From NCBI RefSeq assembly GCF_029168945.1, contig NC_083601.1:21170160-21234159 (forward strand): a DNA stretch of 64,000 bases, read 5' to 3'. The notes under the pieces are model-generated. The model saw nothing but the letters and a program-made list of their open reading frames with translations. It had not been told where the DNA came from and did not search any database. Shown here one piece after another: positions 1-12,800 of the stretch. Source of the DNA: Cannabis sativa (lineage: Eukaryota; Streptophyta; Magnoliopsida; Rosales; Cannabaceae). A program made the translations under genes and the position numbers. Each line of letters starts with the position of its first letter. Within the stretch, counting starts at the first letter, position 1.

Positions 1-2653
1 TAAGGTATCTTTACTCCTGAAGGAGAGTTTCATCGATTCATTCCCTAGTCGCGATCGACCATTTATGAAGGTATGCTCTTGCATAATCTTACTTTCTTTG
101 TGCTAATTTTCCAAAAATTTCCCGAAAGAAGGTTCGGGGGGTTTGGTTTATACTCTTAGTCCTGTTCCAATAATCTGATATGTAAGCTAATACTGATTCT
201 TCTTTTTGTTTGTGTTTTTTAATACATGAAGCATTTTGTGGACACGCAACTGTTTTCTGGACATACAGATCTTGTGCTTTCTTTCTTCCAAAAGGAATAG
301 TACCGACCATACAAGGGTTAGCCTTTAGAGTTATATTTTATGTTGTAACTTGAACGTAAGTTCAGTGATGCTACTTATCTTAAGGTATAGGGTTAAAACA
401 AAAATTCCCTACCTTGAAATGTTCTTCTCAGCTTTTTTGCCACTATCGACTGATTGATTTGTGTATGGCAACCTAGTTGTGAAGGCTTGTTTTGCAGCCT
501 TTCGTTAATATCATAAGATATATTTGTATGGCTTTTTTATATCATAAAATATTTGTATGCAAGAGAATATTCCCAACTTAATGAAAATTACAAGGGTGGT
601 GTATAGTATCTCGTCCATGCATACATTGAGAAACCCGTACTTTAATTATTTATTTATGTATGTATACATCTATACCATAACTCTGAAACTCAACTTTGAT
701 TTTTGGTATCATATGAATTTTAAATTGGAGAGTTACCGTGGCCTTAGATCGGTTTCATGTTGATTTGAACACTGAAAAGTGAAAATTAAGAAACCTATTA
801 GCTTTTCCTTTGTAACTTTGAAGGTTTTAATATAGTAAAAGGCAAGGGATTGAAACTGAAAAGTAACGTGGTGTGGATGTGGGTAGCAAGATATGAAAAG
901 GGAAAGATACATTCATAGAAATGTGTGGGACCCAGCCACCCAGTGACCATGAGGTTATTTAGCCAGTTGACACAGTGTGGGGTCTTTTGTACGAACATAA
1001 AGAAAAGTAGTTTGCATGTGTTTGGCCTGCCAAGGAAGAGAATGGCTACAGTTCCAGGGAGTGCATTGCTCTGCTCTGCTCTTCTCTGCACTGCACTGCT
1101 TTTCTACTACTGCCAAAGTTACCAGACAAGAATATAATAGTTTCACCCAATTTTAATTGCATTCACTAATGTTAATTCTTTTACCCCCTTTAAAACTTTG
1201 TTTCTTTCTTGCATTTTTTTTAATTACATATATTAAGTCTGAGGTTATGCTCCCTATCGTATACAGAAAAAGAAAGAGATTATTTGTACTGATGCAGGGT
1301 AAAATTACAGTATCATAATATTAACAAGTGACCTTCTAAAATCACATCATTTAAGTTTGTATACTCCTTTTATGTTTAGCTGAACCCTTTCTTTTCTTTT
1401 CTTTTTTTATTCCCTTCAATGATGAAAAAAGGGATAGCTGACTGAAGATAAGAGACACAAATTTTAAGGATAATTATTTATGAGAAGATAACTCAGCATT
1501 TTAATTTGTAGTTGGGTGACATGAAAAATGTATCTATATCAAATTGAATTGATGTCAGCAATAAATGCCTTTTCAAAGGCATAAACCCAAGCCCAAGAGA
1601 TGAACAATCATATCATGATATACCACATGGTTAAATGTTTTGTACTAATAAAAGATATGATAAAATTTACAGTACAGTTTAATATTTAAGATAGAAGATC
1701 AACAATAACAACTAATCCCATTTAATCAACTAAACAACCATTTACCCTAATCAATATATTTTTTTTTTTGGGTATTATTTTTAAAATATAAAGGTAAATG
1801 CAATAAATGAAGATGTAAAAAGAAGGTAAGGTTTTAGGGTATGTTGGGGGGGTCCAGTTTCAGGCTTATCAGTAAAAACCTGAAAAAACACACCTGCTCT
1901 GAGTCACATTTTCTAAATTTCCCAAATTGAAAAAGGTCAAAAATGTAAGTGGGAGCTATTGGGAAGGAACTGAGGTATGGAACAGAAAAAGTAAAAGAGT
2001 TAGTAGTAAGTAGTAAAAGCCCAAAACCGTACACAAACCTCATCTTAAGATCAGAATAGCCACATTGGCTTCAGACACCAACTCAAACACTTCTAGTTAT
2101 AAATATGTAATAATTTTTTTTCTTTTACTTTTTTTTTTTAAATAATATTTTTATAAAAATCATGTCTTTTTCTCTTTTGATTTTGAAAAAAAAATATTAG
2201 TTTATTCACTTTTGCTTTATAGTTTATGGGTTTCCGTAGAGATGTCAGAGACAAGAGCTGCCACAGAGGCAGCTTAGGTGCAGTCTGCAGAAGCAGAAGC
2301 ATCAGAGAGGTGCAGTCACAATATGAGCAGAGAGAGAAAGAGAAGAGAGAAGAGAGAGAGAGAGAGAGGTGGCATGCAGCAGCACTATAATCAGAACCAT
2401 TAGTTTTATCCGTGTACAGAAGATTCTGCAGCTCCATGGTCCCTGAAATAAATATACCTACTCTACTCCAAAAGCCATCTCTACTAATAAATTCACTCCC
2501 ACAAAACACATCTTCTGATACACTTATTTTTATCTGAACTCTGAAACTGTCTCTCTCTCTCTATCTCTTTCTTTCTTTTACTGCACTGTTTTAAGTCTGA
2601 AACAAGTTTTCTTTTGGTTGGAGTTTAGTTTTAATTTCTGTTTGTAGCTAAGG
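1..2653. other. Intergenic / 5' flank of the GRF gene
   Basis: I recognise no gene here. The stretch is AT-rich with short homopolymers. A pyrimidine-rich run of CT dinucleotides at about 2548-2580 lies just before the GRF start codon, and a GA run lies at about 2331-2367. Both are typical of a plant 5'UTR or core promoter. The first 70 bases are open in one frame and followed by GTATGC, so they could be the end of an upstream exon, but I recognise no family and make no call. Confidence 0.5.
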
Positions 2654-4151
2654 ATGATGAGTGGAAAGACCAGGTTTCCCTTCACTGCATCTCAATGGCA
2701 AGAGCTTGAACACCAAGCTCTAATCTTTAAGTATATGGTTTCAGGAATTCCCATCCCACCTGATCTTCTCTTCACCCTTAAAAGAAGTTACTTGGACTCT
2801 ACAGCAGTACTACCTTCAAAGCTTTTCCCTCACCATTCTCAACATGGTAATGGTAACTTACCTTCATTTCTCTCTTTTTTTTTCTCTTTATTACATTTTT
2901 AGATAAAAAGTGCTGAAAGGGTTAATGGGTTTTGATTCTTTTTGAATTTTGTTTATGGTGAATTAGTTGGGTGGAACTGTTTCCAAATGGGGTTAGGAAG
3001 AAAGATAGACCCTGAGCCAGGGAGGTGCAGAAGAACAGATGGCAAAAAATGGAGATGTTCTAAAGAAGCTTTTCCTGATTCAAAATATTGTGAAAGGCAC
3101 ATGCATAGAGGAAAAAACCGTTCAAGAAAGCCTGTGGAAGTTTTGAAAACAACTGGGACAAACTCCAATCTCTCAAATCCATCAACACTTGTCTCATCAA
3201 ACAAGAATCTGTCTAATAATTCACTTTCTTCACTGACATCACTTCCATCTGAATCCCAAAACCGCCATCTTCACCCTTATCATAACCCCCATCTTGATCA
3301 TCAACAACAGCCTTTTAGTGTTTATAACCACAGTTCATCTTCTTCTTCAAGGCCTAATGGAATTGGTTTGTCATCACAAGATAGCAACACATCATTGCTA
3401 TTCGACTCTGGGTCTTACTCTAATGCAGACTTAAGGTTTGTCTATGCAAAAAAAATAATAATAATAACAAACTCAACTTTTTTGTTTAAAGTAGTTTCTT
3501 TTGGGTTGTGACTGTGATTGATTGCTTTCCTTGTTGGAAAGAAAAAGCAGGTATGTTTATGGGCTTAAAGATGAGGTTGATGAGCATTCATTCTTTTCAG
3601 AAGAACCTTCAAGAACTCATGTAAGAGATTTATCTATGGATGAGAGTTGGCAACTCACACCACTAACAATGAGTTGTTCTTCTTCTTCTTCTAAACAGAG
3701 GAGTTGCTCTGGTTTACAAAGTGAGCATTCTTATTTGCAGCTTCAGAGTTCTAATCATTGTGATTTGAGGAGAAATGATGTGAAAATGGAGAGAAAAGAA
3801 GCAACACAGAAAACCATTCACTTCATTGATGAATGGCCTGTAAAAGAAAAGGATTCATCATGGCTAGAGTTGGATGACAAATCATCAAACAGTGGATCTG
3901 TCTCCACTACCCAGCTTTCAATTTCGATTCCCACCTCTTCATATGACTTTCCCATCTTCAATACTTGTAGAACTCATAATGGTAACTCATCTCAATATGT
4001 TTCTTTACCAAAACATTAATTGGTTAATTTTCACTTACTTTTATTTGGTTTGTCTTTATTACTAATCTTCTTTTGATGGCCCAGTTGAGAATCATGGCTA
4101 CAAATTCATTTTGTTTTGTTTTGTTTTTTGTTTTGCAATGCAGGTGATTGA
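2654..4151 (+). CDS. GRF: Growth-regulating factor (GRF) transcription factor
   Basis: Plant-specific nuclear transcription factor. GRFs act with GIF coactivators to promote cell proliferation in young leaves and other organs. Coding exons: 2654-2846, 2967-3435, 3551-3981 and 4144-4151; they join in frame to 366 codons plus stop. A QLQ domain lies at about residues 8-45 (Q14, L18, Q21), the GIF-binding part. A WRC domain follows at about 79-123, with the C3H zinc ligands C85, C95, C106 and H109 and basic clusters that serve as nuclear signal and DNA contact. The rest is Ser/Asn-rich. The start is the first of two tandem ATGs. Exon 1 could also end at 2852, adding two residues. If the last intron is retained the protein ends at 4019 instead. 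The length and the short C-terminus suggest the GRF5/6 type, but I cannot fix the paralogue. Confidence 0.95.
3119..3139 (+). promoter_or_regulatory. miR396 target site in the GRF mRNA
   Basis: Within exon 2, over the end of the WRC coding region, the sequence contains TTCAAGAAAGCCTGTGG. This is the conserved GRF target of miR396, with the one extra base that bulges when paired to the microRNA. In other plants miR396 cleaves GRF transcripts here and so limits proliferation in ageing tissue. The site encodes an Arg-Ser-Arg-Lys-Pro-Val-Glu stretch, so protein and RNA selection overlap. Confidence 0.93.
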
Positions 4152-6314
4152 GTTTTCATCTTACTGGGTTTCAGAGAAAGAAAGAAAAAAAAAAAAAGAA
4201 AAAAGCCAAAGTTGTACTTAACTGGTGGTACTGTTTTTTTGTGTGAGGTTAGGGACATTGGTCTCTCCTTTGTTTTTTTTTTTTTTTTTTTTTTGTTTAG
4301 TTGAATGAACAGGGCTTGAACTGGACAATGTATGTTTAACAAAGAATCCAATGTTTCTCTACATTTATTTTTATTTTATTTGGCTTTGGCTCTATTGTCT
4401 TATTTCATACTTTGACTGCAATGAGTCGACCGTACTATTTTATCTGTCTAACATGACTTGGTTTATTCAATCTTTGATGTTCATAAGTTTATTGTGTAGT
4501 GTAGACTCTTTTATAACCACAACTTAAGGACCCCATTTTGGACTCCATTTTGTAATGTCTGACTCACCTAAACTAATGTTTGTAAAGAGTCAAATAAAAG
4601 TTGTTGCCCCCATCAAACTATATCAAAATGACATTAATTGCTTGTTTACTCTTCACTTTCCATACAACATTGAGGCAAAGAGACACAGCACCAAACAAAT
4701 CCCTTTGTTGGAGACAATTGCTAGATCCATTCAACAGCTTTAGACTTTAGTTCATCTTTACTCATATATATTATTATTATTATTATTATTATTTATAGTG
4801 TGTGGTAACTAATGATACAACTTTCAATAGTAAAAAATGTGACCACCTCCACATTATTAATCATATGTACTTTTATTTTTTTGAGGGTGAATACGGTACT
4901 ATTCTTATTTGAGGAAGGTTAAGAAACTCTACAATCCTGTGTAAATGTTTTACGAAATGGACAAATCATAAGTGAAATTTATGCCTTAAACATTACTAAC
5001 AATTTTTTTTTTTTGTTATTATTTCTTATTTTTTAAGTTAGCTTGAAGATAGAGTTGTGGAGAAACTTCTTTTTTGTTTGGGGTGCATTCAAGTAGCTTA
5101 AAAATGACTCCACATCACATGTTCTTCTACCGTGGTCTAAACTCAAAAGATAACAGGCAGAAAATGCAACTCAATTTGAACTAAAAAGAAAAAAAAAATG
5201 CAACTCAAAAGATCATTATTCCAAGTACTGGCTTGTACGGAAGCCCGTGAAAATCCCTCATCATATATCAAATCCTTTCATAAGTTTCTGCTTTCTTTTC
5301 TTTGATAAATTAAAGATGATCAAAGGATATACTTTATTAAAACAAAAATCACTTCACACGGAAATTCCTCCAACATTTGTTAGTTGTTACATGGGAATAT
5401 GCATTTGATTTTGACGTAACCTGAAGTAGTGTAATAGCCAATTAATAAAGAGAGAATAGAACGGTTTTAACTTCTTTACTTAAAAATAAATAAAAGGAGA
5501 GATATAGAGAGAGAGACTTATAAGAGTGAAAAAAAGGTAGCCAAAGTGACCGTGTTTTTAAGTTAAGTAGATATTCTTGAAATAATTATTGTCTCTGAGC
5601 AAAAGCCAAGCCAAATAGAGTAAGAGAAGTTCTGACAAAAAGAAGACAAGTCCAAATGCTTGTGCTGCATCTGATGGTGGTGGTGGGAGTGAGTGAGTGG
5701 GTCACTCTGTGGTTGCATTAATCCAAAAAGAGGAAAGCAGTGCTGTCAATCTTCACACTTCACACATCACAATTCAGAGTCTTTACTCTTTACAGGTTTA
5801 AAAGGCTTCCGCACTAGTCAGTCTCAGTAGGCAGACTCCTTATCTGGTTCTCCTGTCCTACATCACCACCCAAGACTTTGTCCAACAAAAAACAAAGGAA
5901 AAATGCAACACTTTTTATGGACAGGAAACTTTCCTGTAATTATAGTAATTATTTCCATTTATTATTGTTTTGTTTTAATAGCTAAGAAAAGTGCCATTAG
6001 TAATTTAGGATACTACAGCATGAGCATCTTACGTTAAGGAAGATGAAATAATTTGCTAGGCCATTTGGTCGTCTCAATGGAAAAACTATGGACTCTGAAG
6101 AACTCTTTAAGGAGACAAAACTTGATATGAGCCATACACTGCTAAAGTGAATGTTGTTTCTATTAAAATATGAGTTTCAAAGTTACAAAAAGGAGTATTT
6201 AAATAAATGAACTAATACAAAAGAGCAACTATTAACAATGTAACAGTTTACAAGGAAAGTCTTCCACCTTAGATAGGTTTGTTAATGGCCTTGTGTAGTT
6301 CAAGATGGCAGATC
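4152..6314. other. GRF 3'UTR, intergenic spacer and CTR9 3'UTR
   Basis: The first 200-300 bases are probably the GRF 3'UTR (T-rich, with a long T run near 4270-4294). A short TTA microsatellite is near 4769-4791. The stretch from about 4400 to 6200 shows no gene I can recognise. The last 100 bases or so before 6315 are probably the 3'UTR of the minus-strand CTR9 gene. Confidence 0.5.
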
Positions 6315-9300
6315 TCAATCCTCGTCGTTAATTTCACCTTCTTCCCCAACCTTATCATCTTCTTTGATCTCACCATCACTCCCCTGCATCTCTGGTCTCT
6401 CTAATTGCCCGTCATCATCAGACTCCGACCATGCCCGCCTCCGCCGACTTGCGTTTGAATTAGGTGCAACCTTTACAGTAAAAAAAATCAGAAATAATGA
6501 AGGGAAAAAAAAATATGCATTTTATCAGACAGAGGCAAGGTGTTTTAGACTGGCACAGTCATCAACTCAGCATAGGACCAGTCTAATTCCGCCCAGAAAA
6601 GTAAGACTGGCTTATGTACCAAAAAAACATTTTGTTAAAAGCTGAAAGCAGAGAAAAAGTTTTTCACCTCTTCCTCAGCATCAGAATCTTCTAGCCCTGC
6701 TGCTGCAAGAGGATCGTGGGCGTTTTCTTCTGCATAATCCTCATGGTCATTTGTCTGAGCAGGCTCCCCATAATTCACTTTGGTGTCATCATACTCTGGT
6801 TCTTCCTGATCATCCACCATCTCTGCTTCTGCATCATCTGCTTCATAACGTGACCTTGAGCTCTTGTCCTTCTTTCTCCTCTTTCCACCCTTTCTCCTTT
6901 TCTTCTCACTATGACCACCCTCCTCATCATCGACCTCTGTTCTATCCCTTCGCTTAGAAGATGTGCTGCTCTTCCATTGTTCCTGAAGATTGACAAAGTA
7001 TATGCATAAGTTTAGAAAGAAAAAATTGTTGCCAATGTTTACAAGTATTTCATTCAACTTTTAAGTTAGTTTTTCATATATTAAAAGAACAGAAATCCAA
7101 GATCTATGATTTCCCTAGATCAACTATGATCTATGATCTGTCCCTGGAAAAAATGTCAAGTGCTCCCTCACACAAGCAGGTATCTTTTCATTATACCTTC
7201 CAATTTCTTGTAATGAAACAAGCAAACGTAATTTGTTCTAGTGTCTAAGGTTGAGAAAAAAAATTTGCAAGCCAGCTACTTTAGTAACTCAAGAGATGAC
7301 ATATCTTGGAGTATATTAAGCTTCTTAAGCATGTTGGTAATATAAATCAGAACATTTACCTTTACTCGTTCAAAATGCTCCTCCTGTTGCCTCACCTGCT
7401 TTAGCTCATCCTCTCGCATTCTCCTTTCCAACTACCCACACAGAGGTATCAGTAACGTGTTAAAATTTTGACTACTAAATATATCTTTACTGCGATATAT
7501 ATATATATAATATATACGAAACATGATCAGCAAACCTGAAATTTCCTTTGTTCTTCAGCCTTGCGACGGGCTTCCTCAGCCAATGCCATTTGTCGAAGAG
7601 CTTCTTGTTTATGCCGGTTTTTCTGTTCTTCATGTTCAGCATTTTTTAGGTGAACTCTTGCAGCTTCAAGTAAGTGCTTACAGTACTCAACATGAGTGTC
7701 AATTTTCTTTTCATCGAACCCATAAAAGTGAAGGTTTGAAGCAGCAGAAGCAGACAACTGTTTAAATACACGAACAGCATTTCCAAGCTCTGAAACTGTT
7801 AGGCGCACCTGTAATTTCACAAAAGAAAAGAGACGGAAATAAAGCTGAGCTCCAATAAACATAAGGCCAAATATATAATAAACTAGTTGATGGAGTCACA
7901 GCCCCAAACATCTCAAAGAAAAGATTAGCAATATGATTCTTTAGGTACATATAGTAGCAAGTTCAGTGAGCCTATCACTACAAAATTTCAAGCATCTAAT
8001 CTTACTTCCAAATTATAAGAAATATGAAACCAGTATTGAGGCATCATAAATTGTAAAAATGTGAATTTGCTCACTGCTGCACAAATTTCAGAATTTCTTC
8101 TGCTAAAAAACTATCCTGCTCAAAATGTTCCTACCAAAATATAATGACATAACATCTTAAAATCATTGTATGTAAAGCACTTCTCACACACCATCATATG
8201 ATGATATGACATGCAAAGTACATGTTGAACACCAGATCATAGTAGAGATGAAAGAATTCTGTTTGACTAATTATCTTTTCTGTTTAAATACACTTGGTGC
8301 TTAATGAAATCAGGCTAGGCATGTAGCGGAAACAAAAGTAAAAGCATGAGCAACTAAAAACAGAGAGAAAAAGAAAGGCAACCTCATCTGCCGTTCTCTT
8401 TTCTTTTTGTAGTGTCAGGGCAGAGAATTTCTGCATTACAACACCCGCATCAAACCTCAGTGCGTAATTTGAAGGTGCCAAATGAATGGCTCTCAGAAGT
8501 GTCTTTTTGCAGTCTTGCCACTGTTCAGCTTCATAGTGAGTGCGAGCTAAATAGAGAAGAATCTGAGAGTCTGTGTTATAAAAAAACTTCCTCAGGCAAT
8601 TCTGATACTGCAAGAAGTGGCATGACACGCAATCACTAAAACGTACAAAGTAAAAAACAACATAAAGATGCATACTAAAATATGATGCAACAAACTGACC
8701 ATTTTTACAGCCAACGAAAAATTTCCCTGAGCAAAATAAACATGTGCTATATTTATCCAGACATCTGGCATCTGAACAAAAATGCTTCCACTTGCAGCTT
8801 CTTGAACCTAAAATAATTAAAGACATAAGTAATACTGTAGCAGAAGTAAAACTTGAAATCACACATTTCAAAACCAGGGCCCTTAACCATGGAAAATTAT
8901 ACACGCGAGCCCAAAAAAAATTGTCACACTAGCCGCTTCTTGAATTTACATATAAAAATACTGTAACAGAAGTAAAACTTGAATCATACTTTTCCAACTA
9001 TGATTAGCAAGGCCCTTTAACATGGAAAATATGCATAAAAATAGTTTACCTGGGTGAAAATATCTTTTGAAACATCAAAGTGACCCTTTTCTGCATATAC
9101 CACTCCAGCACCATTGGCAGCATACAAATTGGCAGAATGTTGAGCCAGAACCTACAAGTAAATAAAAGTTGAGTGCTAAATACACATGATCGTGTGGTCT
9201 GTTCACAATGATATATAATATTAAAAAAAAAAATCCCTCCAACCTGAACTCAAACAAAGGATGTTCTTGATCACTGAAGAAATAATATTGAATGCATGGA

Positions 9301-9787
9301 AAGAAATGAGGATAGAAAATATACACGAGAAAGAAAATAAATGCTCACTTACCTTAGTGTAAAGTTCCTTAGCTTTTTCTAAATGTGTAGCTTCCAACTT
9401 AGGATTTCTTTTCTCATTACGAACTGCTGCAAAGTAGTTCCAGTTTCCCTACAAATTCCAAAAGGCACTTGTGAGTTGAAGATAAATGCTTGATTAACTA
9501 CTAGAATATCAAAAAGGTTTCATGTGTCTTCACAAAGGTAGGTATTCCATGAGACAGTAAGAAATCTCAGATATGTATACTCTGGATAACATACGAACCA
9601 GAGAAAGTGTATCATAGGAATCCTTCCCCGCTGTTGCTTCACTAGCAGCGCGCAAAGTCTCTTTTGCCTTGACCCAATCATCATTCTTCAATTCTAAGTC
9701 TCCAAGCATCGATAATACATTTGGGCATTTTCCATTAACCTTCAGAGCATCATTGACCTAACATAGAAGTTATTTTGAGTAATGTTT

Positions 9788-9859
<72 letters not shown>

Positions 9860-12800
9860 AATAGGGTTCACAAATAACAACCAGTTCAATACTCAATTGA
9901 ATATTGTTTCGAGTTTTTGCAATAGCAGCAAGCCTTAGATAAGCATCTACGTAATCTGGATACTGCAAAAGTGGAAAACACAAGTTAAACAAAAACTAAC
10001 CTTCATAGGCAAGTACTACAAAAACCTGCATGAACATACCAATTAGTCACCTAAATATCAATAAGGAAACAAACTGATCAATCAATCATTTCATTGCTGA
10101 CAAACACTTCTGCTATGAAAAAAGATTGTGACATGAAATGCTCAAATTTTCATTGCTATTAAAATCAAGTTACAATTCTTCTCTACTTACAGTATTAATG
10201 TAACATTTAAATTACTTTTACACTTGTCTCTCCAAATGAACCTACAATCTTTGGGAGGTAGATACCCTAGGAATAAGGGCCCCGAGACAAATCAAATTCC
10301 TGACCTCATGGAGCAAACCTGAGCTGACCACTTGACCCACCCTTCATAGATGCAATATTATTACTATAATTATTATTTATTAAATTTAAAATTTTTGGTC
10401 CTGGCAGTTCAACCAGGAGACCTCCAACTGGCCCTAAGGTTTTTGAGTCTGTGGTGGTTTGAGCCTTGGAATAAACGCCTACCAGCACTTTCCAACACTC
10501 CTTACCATTAGACCATTGCTTGGGGTTATAGATGCGATATTATTTATCATACACGTTAAAACAACTCTTTTCATGGACATGAAAAATGTAGAGAACATAG
10601 CTACCTTGAACAAGATTAGTCGGTACAACGTGCTTGCAGTTTCAGAGTTATGTAACTGCTCAAATAATCTTGCCATATTAAATAGTGCCGTAACTTTATT
10701 CCAAGGTAAGTCGACAACACGACCTTCATTCTCAAGCTGCTGAAAGAAATGTGTGTCCTTGAACTGGAGAGTGGAAGCACTAGCATCAACAGGTGGGGAT
10801 TTTTCTTTACCATCCATGAAAGCAAGCCATATTCCATCACCCAATGCCTCCCTGAAAGTTTGTTCAGCAAGCTGATAGTGGAAGGAAATAAATTAATGTC
10901 ATTGAACTGTTTTAGCATTAATATAAAATTCAAGAAGGTAAAAAGCTTATCAAACCCACACAAAAGTAACATAAAAAGTCCTTTAAACAAATCATATCAA
11001 TAGGAAATTGCTCAAACCTCAAATTCTCCTCTTTCAAAATGAAGAACTCCAAGATTATTGAGCACTTCAATGGGTGTTTCTTGACCTCCCTTTTTCAAAA
11101 GCATACGAGCCTGTAAAATATTTGGGAATTTTATTACCCCTCCACAAATAGAAGAGACCTACATCGTACAGAAGTAAAAATGAGATCCTTACAGTTTTTA
11201 GGGCGTCTAGAGCAGCTACAGGGTCAGATGAAATCAATAATTCTCCCAGGTCAAGAAATGCCTGCAGTACAGTAAGACAAGTAAAAAAATGTTAAAAAGG
11301 AAAAAGTATATATGCAATAAAGGAGTTATTGCAACAAAATCTTCAAGACTCTCATAATACCTCAAATCACAGATCTAAAATCAACCATAATTTATACACC
11401 AAAAAAAAAACAAATTTCTAGTAGATACATAGATCCATGTCACCCATCACCTGTCATCTGTGTTAATGTTATTCTAATGTTGTCAACCATTTCAACAGTG
11501 TGAAAAAAAAAAAAGAGAGTAAGAAAGCAATTGTATGGACAAATCCAAACCAAACAAAAACATATTATTCATTACTTGTACAAACATTGTACAGTTAAAG
11601 AGGACCATCCATAACCTTTAGGAGTCGAACAACATGGAAACTGGACACTAGGGAAGCGTCTGAGTCATACAAACAGGTTCTCAGCACACCAAATTTTAGT
11701 AGAAACATGACTAAAAGAACTTGTGTTAAACCAATAAAGACATGATTATTCACCTGGGCATCACGTGGATCAATTTTCGTAGCCTTTCTCATAAATTCAT
11801 GTGCCTTTTCTGTCTGTCCAAGCTGGAAATATATGTGCCCAAGTACCTATTGAAAAATAAACAATCCATTCTAGTCATAAGAGCAAAACTAGATATTATT
11901 TTTTATTATTGAAATATCATTACAAAAGAGTTTTCTAAAGGTATTCATTTTAACTCACTTTCAACGTCTCACAATTATCAGGGTAGACCTCTAAAACCTT
12001 TTCAAAATTTGACAATGCACTTTTAAAATCTCCCAACTTCAATTGCACCTGGCCCAATCCTGTCACCAGAAGTCCATTAAATTAAAGATGAGGAAAAGTG
12101 ACTGGAAGAAAATGCATTACAAGACAAAATTCTACATTGTTAGTCACATTCTGGTTTGATTTTATTAAAAGACGAGAACATTGAAGGTCTAAATCCATTG
12201 TGGCCAGCCCTTGTACTATTTTAAATACATCTTTTTGCATACACATCTGTATGCATTTCTAAAATACAACGAAGCCAACTTCACAATTAAACATTTGTAG
12301 GGCTTAGGCATGTTGAATTTTTTTCCCATAAAGAGAAGACCTAACTTAAACATGAAATTTTCATGGCCAATAGGAGCAAAAGTACCACCAAGAAATCAGA
12401 GTTGCCACGCAAAATTCATATAAATCCTTAGCTTATTTATATATGAAAAAAAACAACCTTTAAGACCATGTCAACACATCAACACAAAGAGTACACCAAG
12501 AAGCAGAGATTATGGTACTGACCGTAATAAGGAAATACAAATTCATGGGGTTTATTGACTTCCTTGACAGATGCCATGTAATACAGTCCAGCCTTTTCAT
12601 AGTCCCCCTGGCATCCAGGAAAAAGAACATCATTAGTAGAATATCGTATTTGGAAAGGAAATGTCAGAAGAAGAGTAAGAGAAAGAGGAAAGATTTCTTC
12701 AAAGGCAAAATAATAGTGACAATACAAACACCCAGTCATCACATGAAGAAACTAGTGCACTGAAACGATTTTTATTAAAAAAAGAATGCCCAAGAGTTTA

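Noticed and set aside
1..73. Short open stretch followed by a GT that might be the end of an exon
   Set aside because: No recognised protein pattern, only 23 codons, and its beginning is outside the window.
798..1146. Overlapping frames of 60-100 codons on both strands
   Set aside because: No family resemblance, no splice context, and Cys/Leu-rich composition from CTCTGC-type repeats.
5640..5900. A microRNA hairpin or tRNA near the CTR9 3' end
   Set aside because: No clear long stem or cloverleaf could be drawn by eye and no known mature microRNA was recognised.
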